This document shows, in pieces, positions 12,066-24,400 of a DNA stretch of 64,000 nucleotides; position 1 is the stretch's first letter, and each line of letters opens with the position of its first letter. The DNA comes from Neoscytalidium dimidiatum (lineage: Eukaryota > Ascomycota > Dothideomycetes > Botryosphaeriales > Botryosphaeriaceae). The notes beneath the pieces are model-generated. The model was not told the DNA's origin and did no database searches. It was given only the letters and a program-made list of their open reading frames with translations. The translations under genes were made by a program, and so were the position numbers. Location of the stretch: NCBI GenBank assembly GCA_037367355.1, contig CM074705.1, positions 434,001 through 498,000 of the forward strand. Direction: 5' to 3'.

Positions 12066-15011
12066 GATTGCTGTGTTTTGATTTTTCTCCGAATCCTTCT
12101 AGAAAGCAGTTGTGGTGTGATGGAGGCGGAGAGCTCAAGCTGGCAATCGGAGCTTGAGCAGCGGCGAGGGTTGTGGTTGAGAAGCGAGGGAGACTGGCGG
12201 GCACGTCACCAGCGAGTTGGCAGAGGGAATAGCGACCGTGGACGGAGAAGGCGAGTGGAATACGTTGAAATGTTTTCCACACTAGCGGGAAGCAAAGGGC
12301 CTTATATTGTGCTATGGTAGCTGGCAGTGCGGTGAGTACGCACGCAGCTGAGTAGGGTCTTAACGGGGGGCGGTGCAGGCTGTGCAACTAGTACGTCGAT
12401 GCTGGCTGGGCGACCAAAACCGCACGGCGGGAGAGACCGGGAGGCTGGCTGGTGACCTCAGTGCTCTGGATTTGCCCCATTCAATCTAGCTGTGGCAGGG
12501 CAGCCACAAGGCTGAGCACTCACGCACGCTCGCTCGCCGCGCACGCGCACCCCCTCTGCAAAGCCGGCAACCCAACTGCCCATCGCTGCGTCGTTTTCCT
12601 TCCTTCTCCCTTTGTCCTGCCTGCTGCGCCCCCCGGCATATGACGATTTCCCGCTCGGGTTTCGCCAGCAAGCGGCCCCCAAGACAAGACTGCCGCCATG
12701 CGCGACCCCGCTGCTGACGCCTCGCCAATGCACCCCGTCCACCCATCCGCCCACCCAACAGCCCGCTTCTTCCTTCAACTGACTATCCGCGTACACGCGG
12801 CGGACGCTTAACTTCTTCTGGGCATCCTTGTCAGCAAGTACCAACTGCACACTTACTACTACAACAGCCGTCGCCATCATCACGCAGCCGCCTTTTTCCT
12901 TTTTCCTTGTCGCCAATCGTAAAACGGCCACCGCTGCTCTCGTCCGCGCCGCGTTTGGCTCCGGCGGCCATTCTGTCGATCATTCCGGGGGTGGCCAACA
13001 TGCGTTGTCTGCTCCGGCCGGAAAACCAATGTGCTCGGGGCGCAGGGCAAGCAAAAGCCAGCCAAAAGCAGAGGATGCGTACGTAAATGCACGGCGAGAA
13101 GACACGGATACCAAGATCTATAGCGACAAACAAGCGTCCGGCTAATAAAAGCGACTCATTTATTTCGCTATACGCGTAAAGTGATTCCTGCAAAGCCTCG
13201 CGGCCGAAGGGCATCTTTGCTGCAGCATTAACCCACTTCAATCAAGGCAAGTCAGCATTCGCCGCAAAAGCTCCGGCTGCAGCCTCGTCACGCGAAGAGA
13301 GGGGGGAAGGGGGAGTAAGGAAGGGGAGGCGGCCAGCGGGTTTTACGCGAGAGCGAGATGGGAGGGTCCGCCTATTGCTGATGGTGATGACGACGCGGCA
13401 CGCGATCAGCGTAATCATCAGCAATCAAGCCCATTGCGATGAGCAGCTGAGCGATCAGAACGACGATAACGGCCTTTGCGTGCTGGCTGTCCGACCAGAA
13501 AACGCGGGGAGGGTTCGCGAAAGGAGTCATGAGCCGGTGGGTGTGGCTGGATTGCGAAGCATGGCATGGCGGGCGTTTCAGTCCATCGGGCGGCATTGAC
13601 GATGTGGAGGACCGCGCCCGTCACCATGAATGAGGAATTGTCAGCAAAGCCGATGGAATGGTGTTGGCCCAGCTCTCCGCACCACAAAAACCTACCAGAC
13701 GCCAGCGACAGACAGCGGCGTCCGGCAACGGGGCGGCACAATCGCAGCGCGGGCAAAAGCCAAGTCAGACGTGGGAAGTGCCAAGAAACAGCGACTCGTC
13801 ATCTCGGCTTGTCACTTTATTATTAGAATAGCACTATCCCCACCCGGGAGGCGGTAAGCCATCGATTACGCACCACTGTCTCTTGGGTCCGCCTCCCGCT
13901 GCAGGGGTCCCTGCCGGAGTGTCTTGCCTCTTCCGGCACTTGCTGAGGCACCCAGCAGAAAATTGCGTGCTGAAGCAGTGCCGGCTGCACGTATCATCGC
14001 CAAAGATGTGTTTCAAGTTTTGCTTCATCGTCTTTTGATTCTTCATCTCTGCTTCGTCCTTTCTCTACTGCTCATCTTCTCTGCCGCTAAACCAGCCCCC
14101 GCCCAATCGGCGTGGGGAGCAAGACAAAAGACTAAAGGAACTCCCCTCTTTGCCCAGGTGCTCGGCCCTTGCAAATCTCTAAGCTTCCCCACAAGCCAAG
14201 TCCTCCTCCAATAATGTAGAAACACAAGAACAGACACGCTGTCGAGACCACATGCCGTCGTTCCCGTGAAATTTTCCAAAGAGACGTGAGAGGTAAAAAA
14301 AAAAAGTCCGAGCGCGTGAAAACGGGGAATAATGGAGAAGCGCGCGCAAACAGGAAATGTAACAGAAACAAGCCCCAATTAAAACACGAGAGATCCCTTT
14401 GATATTGCAATCCCCTTTGCCTTAGTATATGCAGCCGTTTCCTTTTCGCCGTGAACTCCGTCCGCGCTGCTGCAGAGAATCCCACACTTTCGCTCAGAAC
14501 GCCAAACACAAATGAAACCCTAGCGACGAGCTTGGTCGTCTGTGTGTGCGGATACAGATCCAAGTTTGGAAAGAGAACAAGACCGTCAAATGACAGTCGT
14601 GAAACGAATCCCCGCCCGGTCGAGCGCACGGGAATAATGGTATCGTTGAAGTGCCGCATCGCCGGACCGGGGCTGTTAAAAAAATAAAGGAGAATGGCGA
14701 AAAGGATCGCAGTTGGTGATTAGGATAGATGATGTTGATGATGCTGAATGGCCCAGTCCCGGATGACTCCATTTCGCCTGTCGACTGCGAAGCCGATATG
14801 CAAATAAACACGCTGTGGTAAAGTGCTGACGGCGTCCAATCCGGGAAGCGGTCGACATTATGTGCTGCGGACAGCGGCGCCGATCAGTCGCGATCGGCGT
14901 ACTGTAACCGTTCAAACTCTATGCATTGAGATGCTGGGTGCGGTGCGCGTGTCATCGGAGGAATGACAGTGGAGGGGTGAGTGGTATGATGAATGTCCGA
15001 GGTCGACTCGT
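12066..15011. other. 2.9-kb gene-free stretch
   Basis: Promoter side of the SUR7-like gene and 3' side of PNG1. Open frames occur on both strands (for example 14132-14659 minus, 175 codons), but none shows a domain, a clean start context or codon bias like the neighbouring genes. No repeat or RNA gene recognised. Confidence 0.5.
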
Positions 15012-16378
15012 TCATCTCCTGGGAGGTTGGTTCTGAGGGTTGTGGGCACCACCTTCGCCCCTTGCGCGGATCCATTCGGTGGAGCCGCTCGTCCGGCCCT
15101 CAGCGGCCTTCTGTGCATCAGGATCAGGCCTCGATGGTACGCTCTGGCCTCCGCGGAGAATGTCCTCAGGGTTGATCTTGCAAATCTCATGGGCAATCTG
15201 CTGAGCTACGTAGCGCCGCAGCTCGCGGTCCTCGGCCATATCTTCACCCTCCAGACGGAACTTGTCCTGCTTGCTCATGTTGGCTCTCCTCATAGCTCGG
15301 ATCTCGTTCATGATGTAGAGCAGCTCGGCCTCGGATGCCCGCTTACGCTCCAGAGCGTAGCGGCCGGAGCGGACATATCTCCTGGTAACGTCCATGGCGC
15401 CGTCGGCGGAAAAGGCAATGCAGTACGCGAGCTTCTTACCCCAGCCTTTACCAAAAAAAAAAAAAAAATCAGCAACCGAGCGCGGGAACGATAACTCATC
15501 ATGCACATACCTTCCGTGTAGAGCCGGGGTTTGTCCCATGCCTCTTCGCAGGCATCAACGTGAACCCATCTCTTACGGTGCACCGAGTACACCTCTGTCC
15601 AGACGTGGTCCTCCGAGTTCCATACCCAGCGCACGCGAGATCCAACAGCCCTGCAAAGCATGCTAAAGCAGTTTGCCCACTCTCCGCACCTTCCTTTCCG
15701 GGTCTCGAGGAGGACGAAAGCGTCGTTGTAGCGGGGGAATCTCTCGTACGAGCCACACTGGTCCAGCGAGCAGCGGTACAGTTCCACCTGGTTGGCACCC
15801 CGTGCCTGTTCGTCCGGGAGCGGTGCCGCCATTCCGACGGCAATGGAGGGAGAGCCGCAGCGGGTGCAGATCGGGTTGTTTACCCAGGAGAAGAAGGAGC
15901 GCTTGAACCAGCGGAGCAACGCGCGGATGACACAGTCTTGGTAGCCCCATGCGGGCTTCTTGCCAGCGCCAAGGCTCTGGGCTTCGGCCAGGAAGATCTG
16001 GCTCTCCTCCTCGGCCTCGCCGTAGATCTGGTCCAGCGGAATCGACCGCAACGCCTCGTCGAGCAACCCCGGGTTCTCCCACTTGACGGGCATGTTGGAC
16101 AGCGAGTGGAGCATATTCTTAAAGCGCAACGAGCGGGCGTCGGTCGGTGCGCGAGGCAGCAGCGGGATGTTCTTTATGCAGGAGCTGTAGGAGGGCGGCG
16201 GTGCGGTAACGGGCGGCATGGCAGCGTTGAAGGGCGCGGGCGAGGCAGAGCGCGAGCGGCCGCTCAGGTCGTTCATGCGCTTCGTGCTGAGGACCTGGCG
16301 GAAGCGCTCCGTCAACTCCTTGGCCTTCTTGTCGTCCATGACGGCGGCCCCCCGGCGAGGGTGGTGTGCGTCGGCCAT
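15012..16378 (-). CDS. png1: PNG1-type peptide:N-glycanase (transglutaminase-like fold)
   Basis: Cytosolic enzyme that removes N-glycans from misfolded glycoproteins during ER-associated degradation. Exons 16378-15511 and 15445-15012, with an intron at 15446-15510 whose acceptor follows a run of 16 T; predicted 433 aa. The transglutaminase-like core shows the full Cys-His-Asp triad: C231 in GRCGEWAN, H258 in EDHVWTEV, D275 in VHVDACE. A four-cysteine zinc site is formed by CTRC and YRCSLDQC followed by RFPRYN. The N-terminal 90 residues are Ser/Pro-rich, and the tail after residue 400 is charged and disordered; there is no PUB or PAW domain, as in fungi generally. Start ATG at 16378 opens [10 protein letters not shown]. 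Several filamentous-fungal homologues are reported to have lost catalytic residues, so the intact triad is notable. Confidence 0.93.
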
Positions 16379-18579
16379 TGTGAGGGCAGCGGTGGAGGAG
16401 GGGTAGTGGCCGTCCGGTGGTGTTGGAGAAAGAGTCGGAGTGTGAAGTCGGGGCGTTGGCGGGTATGAATGGGCGTGCGGCAGGTTGCGACCGCAGCAGC
16501 TGCACAGCCCTCGGCGAGGATGGAGCCGCCACAGGGTCAGTGCGCGGGGGCAGGTATGGTGGTGAGTGCGGATGGCAGCAGGGCCTTCGGCATCCAGATC
16601 CAGGCGGGACGGGCGACAGAGAGGTCGGAAGGGAGTGCGCAGGTTTGGGGGCACGGGGGAGCAAAGTATAGGTCCTGGAGGAGGAGCGGATGGAGCAGTG
16701 CGGGCGGCGATGAGGTGTTCAAGGGCGGGCTGCGCGTCCCTCGCCCGTAGGGCTCTGGAGCGTCGTAATCCTCAGAAGGACGCTTGGGCTGTGCAGCCAA
16801 TCAGCGGCGGCCGCTTGAGGCTAGTGCGCAACGGGAGCTGCTGCCCTCGCGCGTCAGCCGGGGGATGATGAATGTTAGTTAGGGCCCTTCTGAATCCGAC
16901 GGCTTTTCTGCCAGCCCAGCGTCGTGCGGACTCCTTAATTACAGACACCTCGCCAAGCCTGGGAAGCGACCTGGTAGCCGCCCGCCGGACGCTGCGATGG
17001 CCTGGAAACTGTGCCTGGCCCGGCAACGGTGGGCGGATAAGAGCAGGGTTGCGGCCGCGTACCCGATGCGCAGCGGAGCAGCAGCGGAGCAGCAGCAGCA
17101 GCAGCAGAGGATGACGATGCGACTCTGCTCTCACGCTGCGTGCTGCTGCTACCTGCTGCGCGTCCATCCAACGCCCGCACCCGGCGCTGACAGGGCCGGC
17201 CACGAGCGCGGCGGAGTTTTTCATCGCTAATGCTGCCGCGGCTATTCGTGGGGCCCGGCCTTCGCTGCCACTGGGGCGGAGGCCCGGCGAGGGCGAAGGA
17301 CCACGCAATGCGCAAGCCACCAGCCCGGCCGGACGCGTCACGTCCCAAACCCAGCCCGCCTGACTCGGGCACGCGTGGAAGACGTCGAATATGAATACCG
17401 CGCGACTCGCACGCCCACTGACGCCGGCTCTTACGCGTGCGGGCAATCACGATTGCGACCGCCCGCGACGCCCCAGCTTAGCTCTTCGCCCGCGGACAGA
17501 GCTGCTGACGAGCGCAAATCGACGGTGCCGATGGTGTTGAGCGCGCGATTGCGAGTTGTTGCGATGTGGTCTGCTTGGCGGGGCGGCCCTCTCTTCTGGC
17601 TGCAGACTACGATTGCGCAGCAGGGGCTTGGCGCTCAGCGTTCCACTTTGGCTCTCAGCAGCGCCGCCCGCTCTGCCCTCTGGCGAAGCACGTCAGCCAC
17701 CACGATCTCCAGACTTGCGCTCGCTGCGCCTGCGCCGTGCTCCGGAGCCTCCCTGTCCGCCCGCCAACGCCAAGCGCGCATCCTCATCTGCCCACCGCGC
17801 GCCTGGCGGGCTCTCCCAGGCCCAGCCGCTGCACGAAATATCATAGGCTTTGGTCGTGCCTCTTGGCTTCGAGGCAGGTACATTCGCTCCCGCCCGTGCT
17901 CCAGCGGACGTGTTCACCATATCCCGGCGGAAGATCTCCCCCAATCTTTTTTTTTTTTTTTCGTAGCGCACAGGGATGTCCTCAGAGCCTCTTCCGCCCC
18001 CCGCATAGCTGACGCGGCCGGCTCCCGCCCTGCGGACCAACGAACGAACTGCGTGACCAGGCAGCTGGCCTGACAACTCCACCGGCACACGTTCCCAGCC
18101 GTAGCTTTCAAGCTTCGTGTAAGTGGAATTGCCGTCCCTCAGCGCCTCGCGTGCGCGGCAGGTCCCGCCCCATCTCGCATCTTCAGGCTGCCTGGCCTCT
18201 TCGATGTCGCGCATCCTAGCGCTGCTTCACCAGCGAACACGAGAAACGAAAGCGTTTTCAGAGTTTCCAGAACATGGCGTCGAACGTCCTCGCCACCTGC
18301 GCTAGCCAGCCTCAAGGTCGACCGAACTCTAAATCCCATATTTTTTCAGGTCCCCTAGCGCCTAATCTAAATGCTTATCTTATCCAAAACACCTCCGTCG
18401 TCCACCTGAGGCACTCTGACCCATGACAAGATCTGCAGTGACCGCATCTTGATACATCTCTCGCCCTCACCAACCCAGCCAATGACCTCATCCTTCCCTG
18501 CACTACCCCATCCCACCTTTTTGCACTGACCTGTTCTGCTGCCGGCCGGCCTTGCTCCGTTCCCGCAGCCAGAACGCGG
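16379..18579. other. 2.2-kb gene-free GC-rich stretch
   Basis: Lies between PNG1 (promoter side) and UTP4 (3' side). It holds a CAG/CGG-type repeat at 17078-17106 and a T-tract at about 17947-17961. Open frames such as 17375-18073 (+) are low-complexity, without recognisable domains. Confidence 0.5.
17078..17106. repeat. GCA/GGA trinucleotide microsatellite
   Basis: About 29 bp of GCA units interrupted by GGA, in non-coding DNA upstream of PNG1. Only the repeat itself is visible; no function suggested. Confidence 0.7.
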
Positions 18580-21413
18580 CTATCTCTCGTGCGCTGAGAC
18601 AAACTTCGGCGGCAGGTCCAGATCCCATGTTGGCCTCTCCACCAGCACCACCTCCAGCGGAGCAGCCGTGCCGGCTTTCGCCTTTCCGCTCTTGGCTGCC
18701 GCGTTGTTCTCACCGCCGGCGTGGCTGATGGGGACGACGCCCAGGATGGGCCGATACTTGAACGTGTGCCAGTGGTTCTTCCGCGGCAAGGCCGACTTGT
18801 CCTCGTCCGCCTCGTCATTGGTTTGGTCACCGCCATCAGATACACCTCGCCGCAGGTGCGCAAGAGCGTTTGAGCCCTCGTATTGAGCCTCGCCGGCGTC
18901 AGCTTCATCCTCTGACGCTTCCTGCCCTTGCTGCACCTCGACCCAGGACGACGCGTCCGCCCCCGTAATCTTGCGGTACTTTCTCCCCACTCCCTCCAAC
19001 TCCCGCGCCGGCGCCTTGCTGCCCGCGCCGCTGGTGTGCTTCCTGAGCGGATCGTCCTCCGGGCCTCGCTTGCGTTTCTTCAAAGGGCTCTCCGCGCCGT
19101 TTGTGGCACCGTTGGAGCCTGATGATCCGTCCGAGAAATCGGTTGCAAGGTCGAACATGAACAACCAGTTGCTGCCGTACAACCACAACCGTTGTCGCGT
19201 GTCATCAACGTCCCACAGGCAACCCATCGCACGGTCTCGTTGGGCCCTGAATTCTGCAGGGAATTCGGACGTGGGATTCCGTCTCGACCATTCCGTCAAC
19301 CTGCCGTCCAGTATGTCAAACTCGTAGACCTGGTGGTAAGCCGTGACCACAAGCAGCCGATGCTCGCCGCTAGGCAGCACATGCGAGTGAGGGTGCGGAT
19401 TGTGTCTCGTCGGATGAACCGCGGGGTTGCCGTTGGGTTGGGGCTCAGCATCCTTCGTTGGTCGGAACGATAGCACTAGCGCTGAGGAATCGAGCTTCGG
19501 TACGAGGTGACCGGCAGGATTGCGTATCCAGTGCTGTCCGAAGAAAATCACTGGGCTGCTTTCGTCTTCTTCGTCCTCGTCCTCGTCATCGTCGGACGAC
19601 GCATTTTTCGCGGCCTTTTCCTTTTCCGGCGACTCCACCTCTGGTGCTGTAATATCCTCGTTGCCTTCGACTACCCAGCTGTCCAGGTAACCACCTATGT
19701 CACTAACAACGAGAACGTTGTTTGACAGGGCAACCCGCGAGATGAGTCGATCATAGCTTCCCCAGTAACCATTGAGTGAGTTCTGGTACTCAAGTTTCCT
19801 GTGTAACCGGGGAAGCTCGACGACGCGAGGGACGATTCTCCATCTGCTAGGTTCATCCCCGTCGTTCGTCAGGCGCGCCAGGAAGATCTCGTTTTCGTGC
19901 GTGATGATTGCCAACCACTTGCCGTTAGGGCTCAGTTGCACCAACCGCGCACCACCATCATGCGGCAGAGGTGGGCTATCCAGCTTCCTCACGCGCAAAC
20001 CCCTTTCGCTTTCACCCTTGCGTGGAGACAGTTGGAAAACCTTGACTTCTGCAGCCGTGGAAATAGCCAGGATGCTCCCATCTTCCGATATAGATGCAGA
20101 TGAAATGTTCTCATCACCCTTGAGAGCCAAACGTGCGACCAATTTGGGCAGCTCGCCGCTCGTGTTACGCTTTCTGACGCGCCAGATGCGGACCTCGCGA
20201 TCCCACCAACTGACAAGGAGTCGGGCACGGGGGGCGCTCGCGACGGGAGGGTTTTGAGGTAGGGCGGGTAGCTTGCGGGAATGTTCGGTGCTGAAGGCAC
20301 GGATCGGAACAAGGACTGGATGTGTGTCGAGACCTGATACTCGTTGAGTCAAGGGATTGATATGTAGATACCGTGACACTTACCTCCTGAAACCAATATG
20401 CTTAATCCTTTGCTCTCATAGGTTGTCATGGTCTTTACGTCGTGCTCATGAAATCTCCGGTGACTGCTCTCGACCCATCTCTTCTCCGGGCCGCTTCCAG
20501 ATAGCGTATAGACGGTGGTTCGCTGATCCATGCCTCCGCTGAACACAGTTTTGCCATCCCTACTGACTGCAAGGTCGAGGACATCGGCCTGATGGGAAGA
20601 GATTCTCTGCAACAGCGAAAAGTTCTTTCCGTCGTAAAATCGAACTTCGCCGGCAGAGTCTCCGGAGACGATATCGCCATTAGGCAGACACTTGACAGCC
20701 CAGACCAGAGTTTCTTTGGGACCTGCAATTGAGGGTGCACCAAGGGTGATATTCCGGAGAAGTTGACCGTTCCGCGAGTCGAACACCCTGATCGCACTGT
20801 CTGCGAAACCGGCGACGACGATGTCCCTGTTTTGGTAGGCGACGCTGAGCACACGCGCCTTCTTCGCCGTCGGCCGGGACAGGAATCGAGAAAATCTCAA
20901 ATCGTTGTCGGCGGTGGATAGTACGGCGAGAGTGCCGTCGGCGCACCCGGCGACAAGGTTCTGTCCCTTGAACTCGCCCTCACTTGATGGCTTCTGTCCC
21001 GGTTTCCGGCGAGGCTGCGCGGCAAGGCACCACACTTCGCTGTGGTTGCCGCTCGAGTGCCGCAGAGGGAGGCCGGTCACCAAATCCCATTCCGTCACGG
21101 TGCTTGAGTAGCCAATGCTGAACAACCTCAACCGGCCTACCGAGGTGAAACCATTCTCATCCTCCTCGTCCGGCTCTTGTATCCACGCAAGCCCTTCCAC
21201 ACTGCGGTCCTTGCCGCCGAACAGCGTCATTTCGTGTATCCATTCTCCGTCCTTGCCTGGATTCCAGATCTCGATGTTGCCATTCGCGCGGCCGATCGCG
21301 AGCCTGACATTACCTGCGCCTTTGCCGGTCTCTTTCGAATCAGTGTGGGAGAAAGCGAGAGCGTTAATTGCGGACGCTGGGAACGGGACGAAGCGCGAAC
21401 GATGAATGTCCAT
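18580..21413 (-). CDS. utp4: UTP4/cirhin-like WD40 protein of the small-subunit processome
   Basis: Nucleolar WD40 protein of the t-UTP subcomplex, needed for pre-18S rRNA processing and rDNA transcription. Exons 21413-20384 and 20333-18580, intron 20334-20383 (GTAAGT...TATCAG); predicted 927 aa. The N-terminus MDIHRSRFVPFPASAINALAF matches the UTP4 start. Successive beta-propeller blades can be followed through the N-terminal half (LAIGRANGNIEIWNP, GYSSTVTEWDL, GCADGTLAVLS, GFADSAIRVFD, SGDSAGEVRFYD, SGGMDQRTTVY), and a second set lies in exon 2. An acidic insertion (SSDDDEDEDEEDESS) and KKRKR-type basic motifs in the C-terminal third suit a nucleolar protein. The end reads LDLPPKFVSAHER. 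Start chosen at the first in-frame ATG. Confidence 0.93.
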
Positions 21414-24400
21414 GGTGGTGAAGGTGCGCAGAGGCGCGGGAAGGGTTCAAAGAAGGGTTGCAGTCAGTCTCGCGAGTCCGCCGTGTGCGCGAAATATGTT
21501 GCGCGTGCGGAAGATGCAGAGACCCGGCGTATCAACGGCCGCGGCGCGCAGACTTCACGAAGGCGAGCGCGATGGACGACGCTCCAAAAATTTCCCTGGA
21601 CCGTCGGTGACTTTTCCTCCGATCAAGGCGGTTATTGACGCGCGCTAATAAGCGAGCCGCGTTTTTAATGCGACGTCAACCCTTCCACTCCTCCGCACTA
21701 TCGCCCGTCCATGCAGCACGACATCATCACAGAATCAGCCTGATGGCGTTGCACTCTATTCAGCTCTCCACAGAAGCTTCTGTCCCCCGCAGGATGAATC
21801 GCTATTGAGTCTGACGGCCGCTTCGTCGGCGATAAAATCTTCCCTCCACCGCCCACTTAGCCCGACGCAGGCCAGCGTGCAAACCACGACTCGTCCTCGC
21901 AGCCATCCGCCTGCAACCGAAACCTCCGTAGTCCGAACATAATTCGATATGGGCGGGTTTAGCTTTATAGACGGCAGATGTCCAAGGGTTCAGCGGGATA
22001 GGCTCAAGCACCGTCAGAGTCATCCTAGGGACAGGGAACCCTGACAACTTGCCGTCATCCGTGCCGCCGCAAACACCCCACTCAACCTTGTATAGGCTCC
22101 ACGTATCTATTCCCTGCCGTGTTGCTTCATTGTGCTCCATACTCTGCAATCTGCATATGGTGTTGTTCCCTACATAACCGTGGAGAAACGGTGTCTTTAT
22201 CGTGGAGATCGTGGATCATGCTGGCCGATTAGCGAATTTGAACTCTGGCATCTGCTGGACCCTGGGAACAAAAATTTTTTCGATTTTCGCATTGCTGATG
22301 CACAAATATGCTAGTCGTGCCTGCATTCTAGCCGTGCAGCGGATGAAGCGGATGCGCAAGGGGGAGCAACAGTCTGCGTCTGGCCATGAGTGAAGTCAAC
22401 AGGGCCCGCTTCAACACGCGTCTCATGTCTCACCACATCTCGGGCTGGACCCTTGGCTACTGCGGCTGAGTAGGCGGGTAGATAGTATGTTGAGATCTCG
22501 GTGGATGCAGCGGGACAGTGGGTGTTGGCCCCAGTGAGGCGCCCAGCACCGTAACTTTGGCAGTGTTTGCGTGATGACAGGATCGCCGTGGTTGGTGTGG
22601 AGGGATGATCATCGCTCTCGGTGGTCGAGGCGGATCTGCGGAGGACTGGCACTTCTGGAAACGAAGAGTCATGACCAGCTTAGGTGCAGCGATTGGCGCG
22701 ATAATATGGCGTGCTATTCGCGTTTCGACGGCATGGCCGTTGACGCATCGGCCGGCCGCGACGGGATTGGCGAGCAAGAATTTTCTGTTTGATGTGCAGA
22801 AGGCAGCGCAGTCAATATGCACAGCGGAGTCAGAGTGACGCCTGCGAAAAGCCATGTGCCTCCGTCTATCCGAGACCTGGGCCAGTGGCGGCTCGGCGAT
22901 GCCAGTTTGGATGAAAACCCTGAGCTGTGCATTGCATGTGCCGGCTTAGAATTGCTGCTCACGCGTTGGTGGTCGCGCGTTCGGCGCCATTTCAGCCACG
23001 GACCCAATCGACCACCTTCCGTCCTGAGCACATCGCCCTTTGTGTCGTTATCCCAGCGCCGGCGGGCCGGCTGGTCGCCATATCGACTGCGTCACCGATC
23101 TTGCTCATCTCGTCTCTGGAGTCTCGCGTTTTATGCGGAGGCACCGTCGCGAGGCTGCGGGAGATGCACAGCGTTTCGAGAGCTCGGCTGCTCCAGCTAG
23201 AATGCGGATGTTTCATGGCACGGAAATGATGCGTTTTGTCTGAACGCGCCTGCTTGGCACGAGCCACCACTACTCTGACATGCTTCCACCGGGCTTCGCG
23301 CTTAACCTGGATCGCCCGCGGCCTGCTGCTCTCGGACATTCACTCGTAAGGATTACGCGAGGAAATGGAGAGGGGACGGACGGTGATGCCGTAGCTTCCC
23401 GCCGCGTGCAAATTCTCACGGCAGGAGTGGGGCGTCCGCTGCCAGAGAAACCACGAGAACAGCCAGCGCGTCGCAAGAGGCGGTCACGTAAAAAATGCCA
23501 AAAGACGTTGAGCGAAAATTCTCTGCAGGCGGACGGCGGCGGCGGAGCGGAGCAGGTGATTCTTATCCACCAACATTGCGGATCCTCGCCTTGGAAGGCC
23601 CACCGGCCGTCACCGCCTGGCGCGATTATGCAGCGCGCGACAAATGCACGATACGGGCTGTTCAGTTGCACATCTGCCGCGACAAGTCCAGGGTTTGCCG
23701 CGGCGACGCGGAGTCACGCTCGAAATGAAGGAACGCGTCTAATGGATTAGCCGCGGCCGACGTCGTGCTCAGGGGACGGCGACGCGGATGTGACATCAGA
23801 AGTCAGCGTGAAGAGAGAGGGTCAAGCAAGGGCGGAACCGAAGCCGTTCAAATGGAAACTGAATGGTGCACCGGCGGGCCTGGTGATGCTTTCACCGCAT
23901 CGATCTGCAAGCACACGTTTCCATCAACGCAGCAACCCTGTCGCGTGAATCAAACTGCGCCGGATTTGGGGGGGTCTCGCAAGCGTTGCGGGAGGCGCGC
24001 TGAAACTCGTCGTGCGGCCTTGTCGAGCCCGATGTGACGGGGCGCGCGCTGCTGGTGCCGGGCTGCTGATGCTGAGGGCGCTGTCGCCGCCGCCGCCGCC
24101 GCCACTGCTGGTGCCGGCGGGCGTGCGAAAGGCAGACGGCCACCAGCAATCGATTGGGCTGCGGGCGACAGGCACACGGGGGGCGCCAAGACTGGACGGG
24201 CAGTTGTGCCAGCGCTGCTGCACGCTATGTACGCTGCTCCGCGAACGGTGACGGTGGAAACCTGGGCAGAGGCGCGCAGGGGAGGTGCAGGGAAGGCGTG
24301 GCGGTGGTGCTGCTGGGCTGAGGAGCCTTACCGCTCGCGGCGCTGGCGTGCCGCGGACAGGGCTACTCTCAGGGCGGTCCGGCTTGGAGATTGGGCAGAC

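Noticed and set aside
14132..14659. 175-codon minus-strand frame
   Set aside because: It has an ATG, but codon usage is unlike the neighbouring genes and no domain or splice pattern supports it.
17375..18073. 232-codon + frame
   Set aside because: GC-driven low-complexity translation, with competing frames of similar length on both strands.
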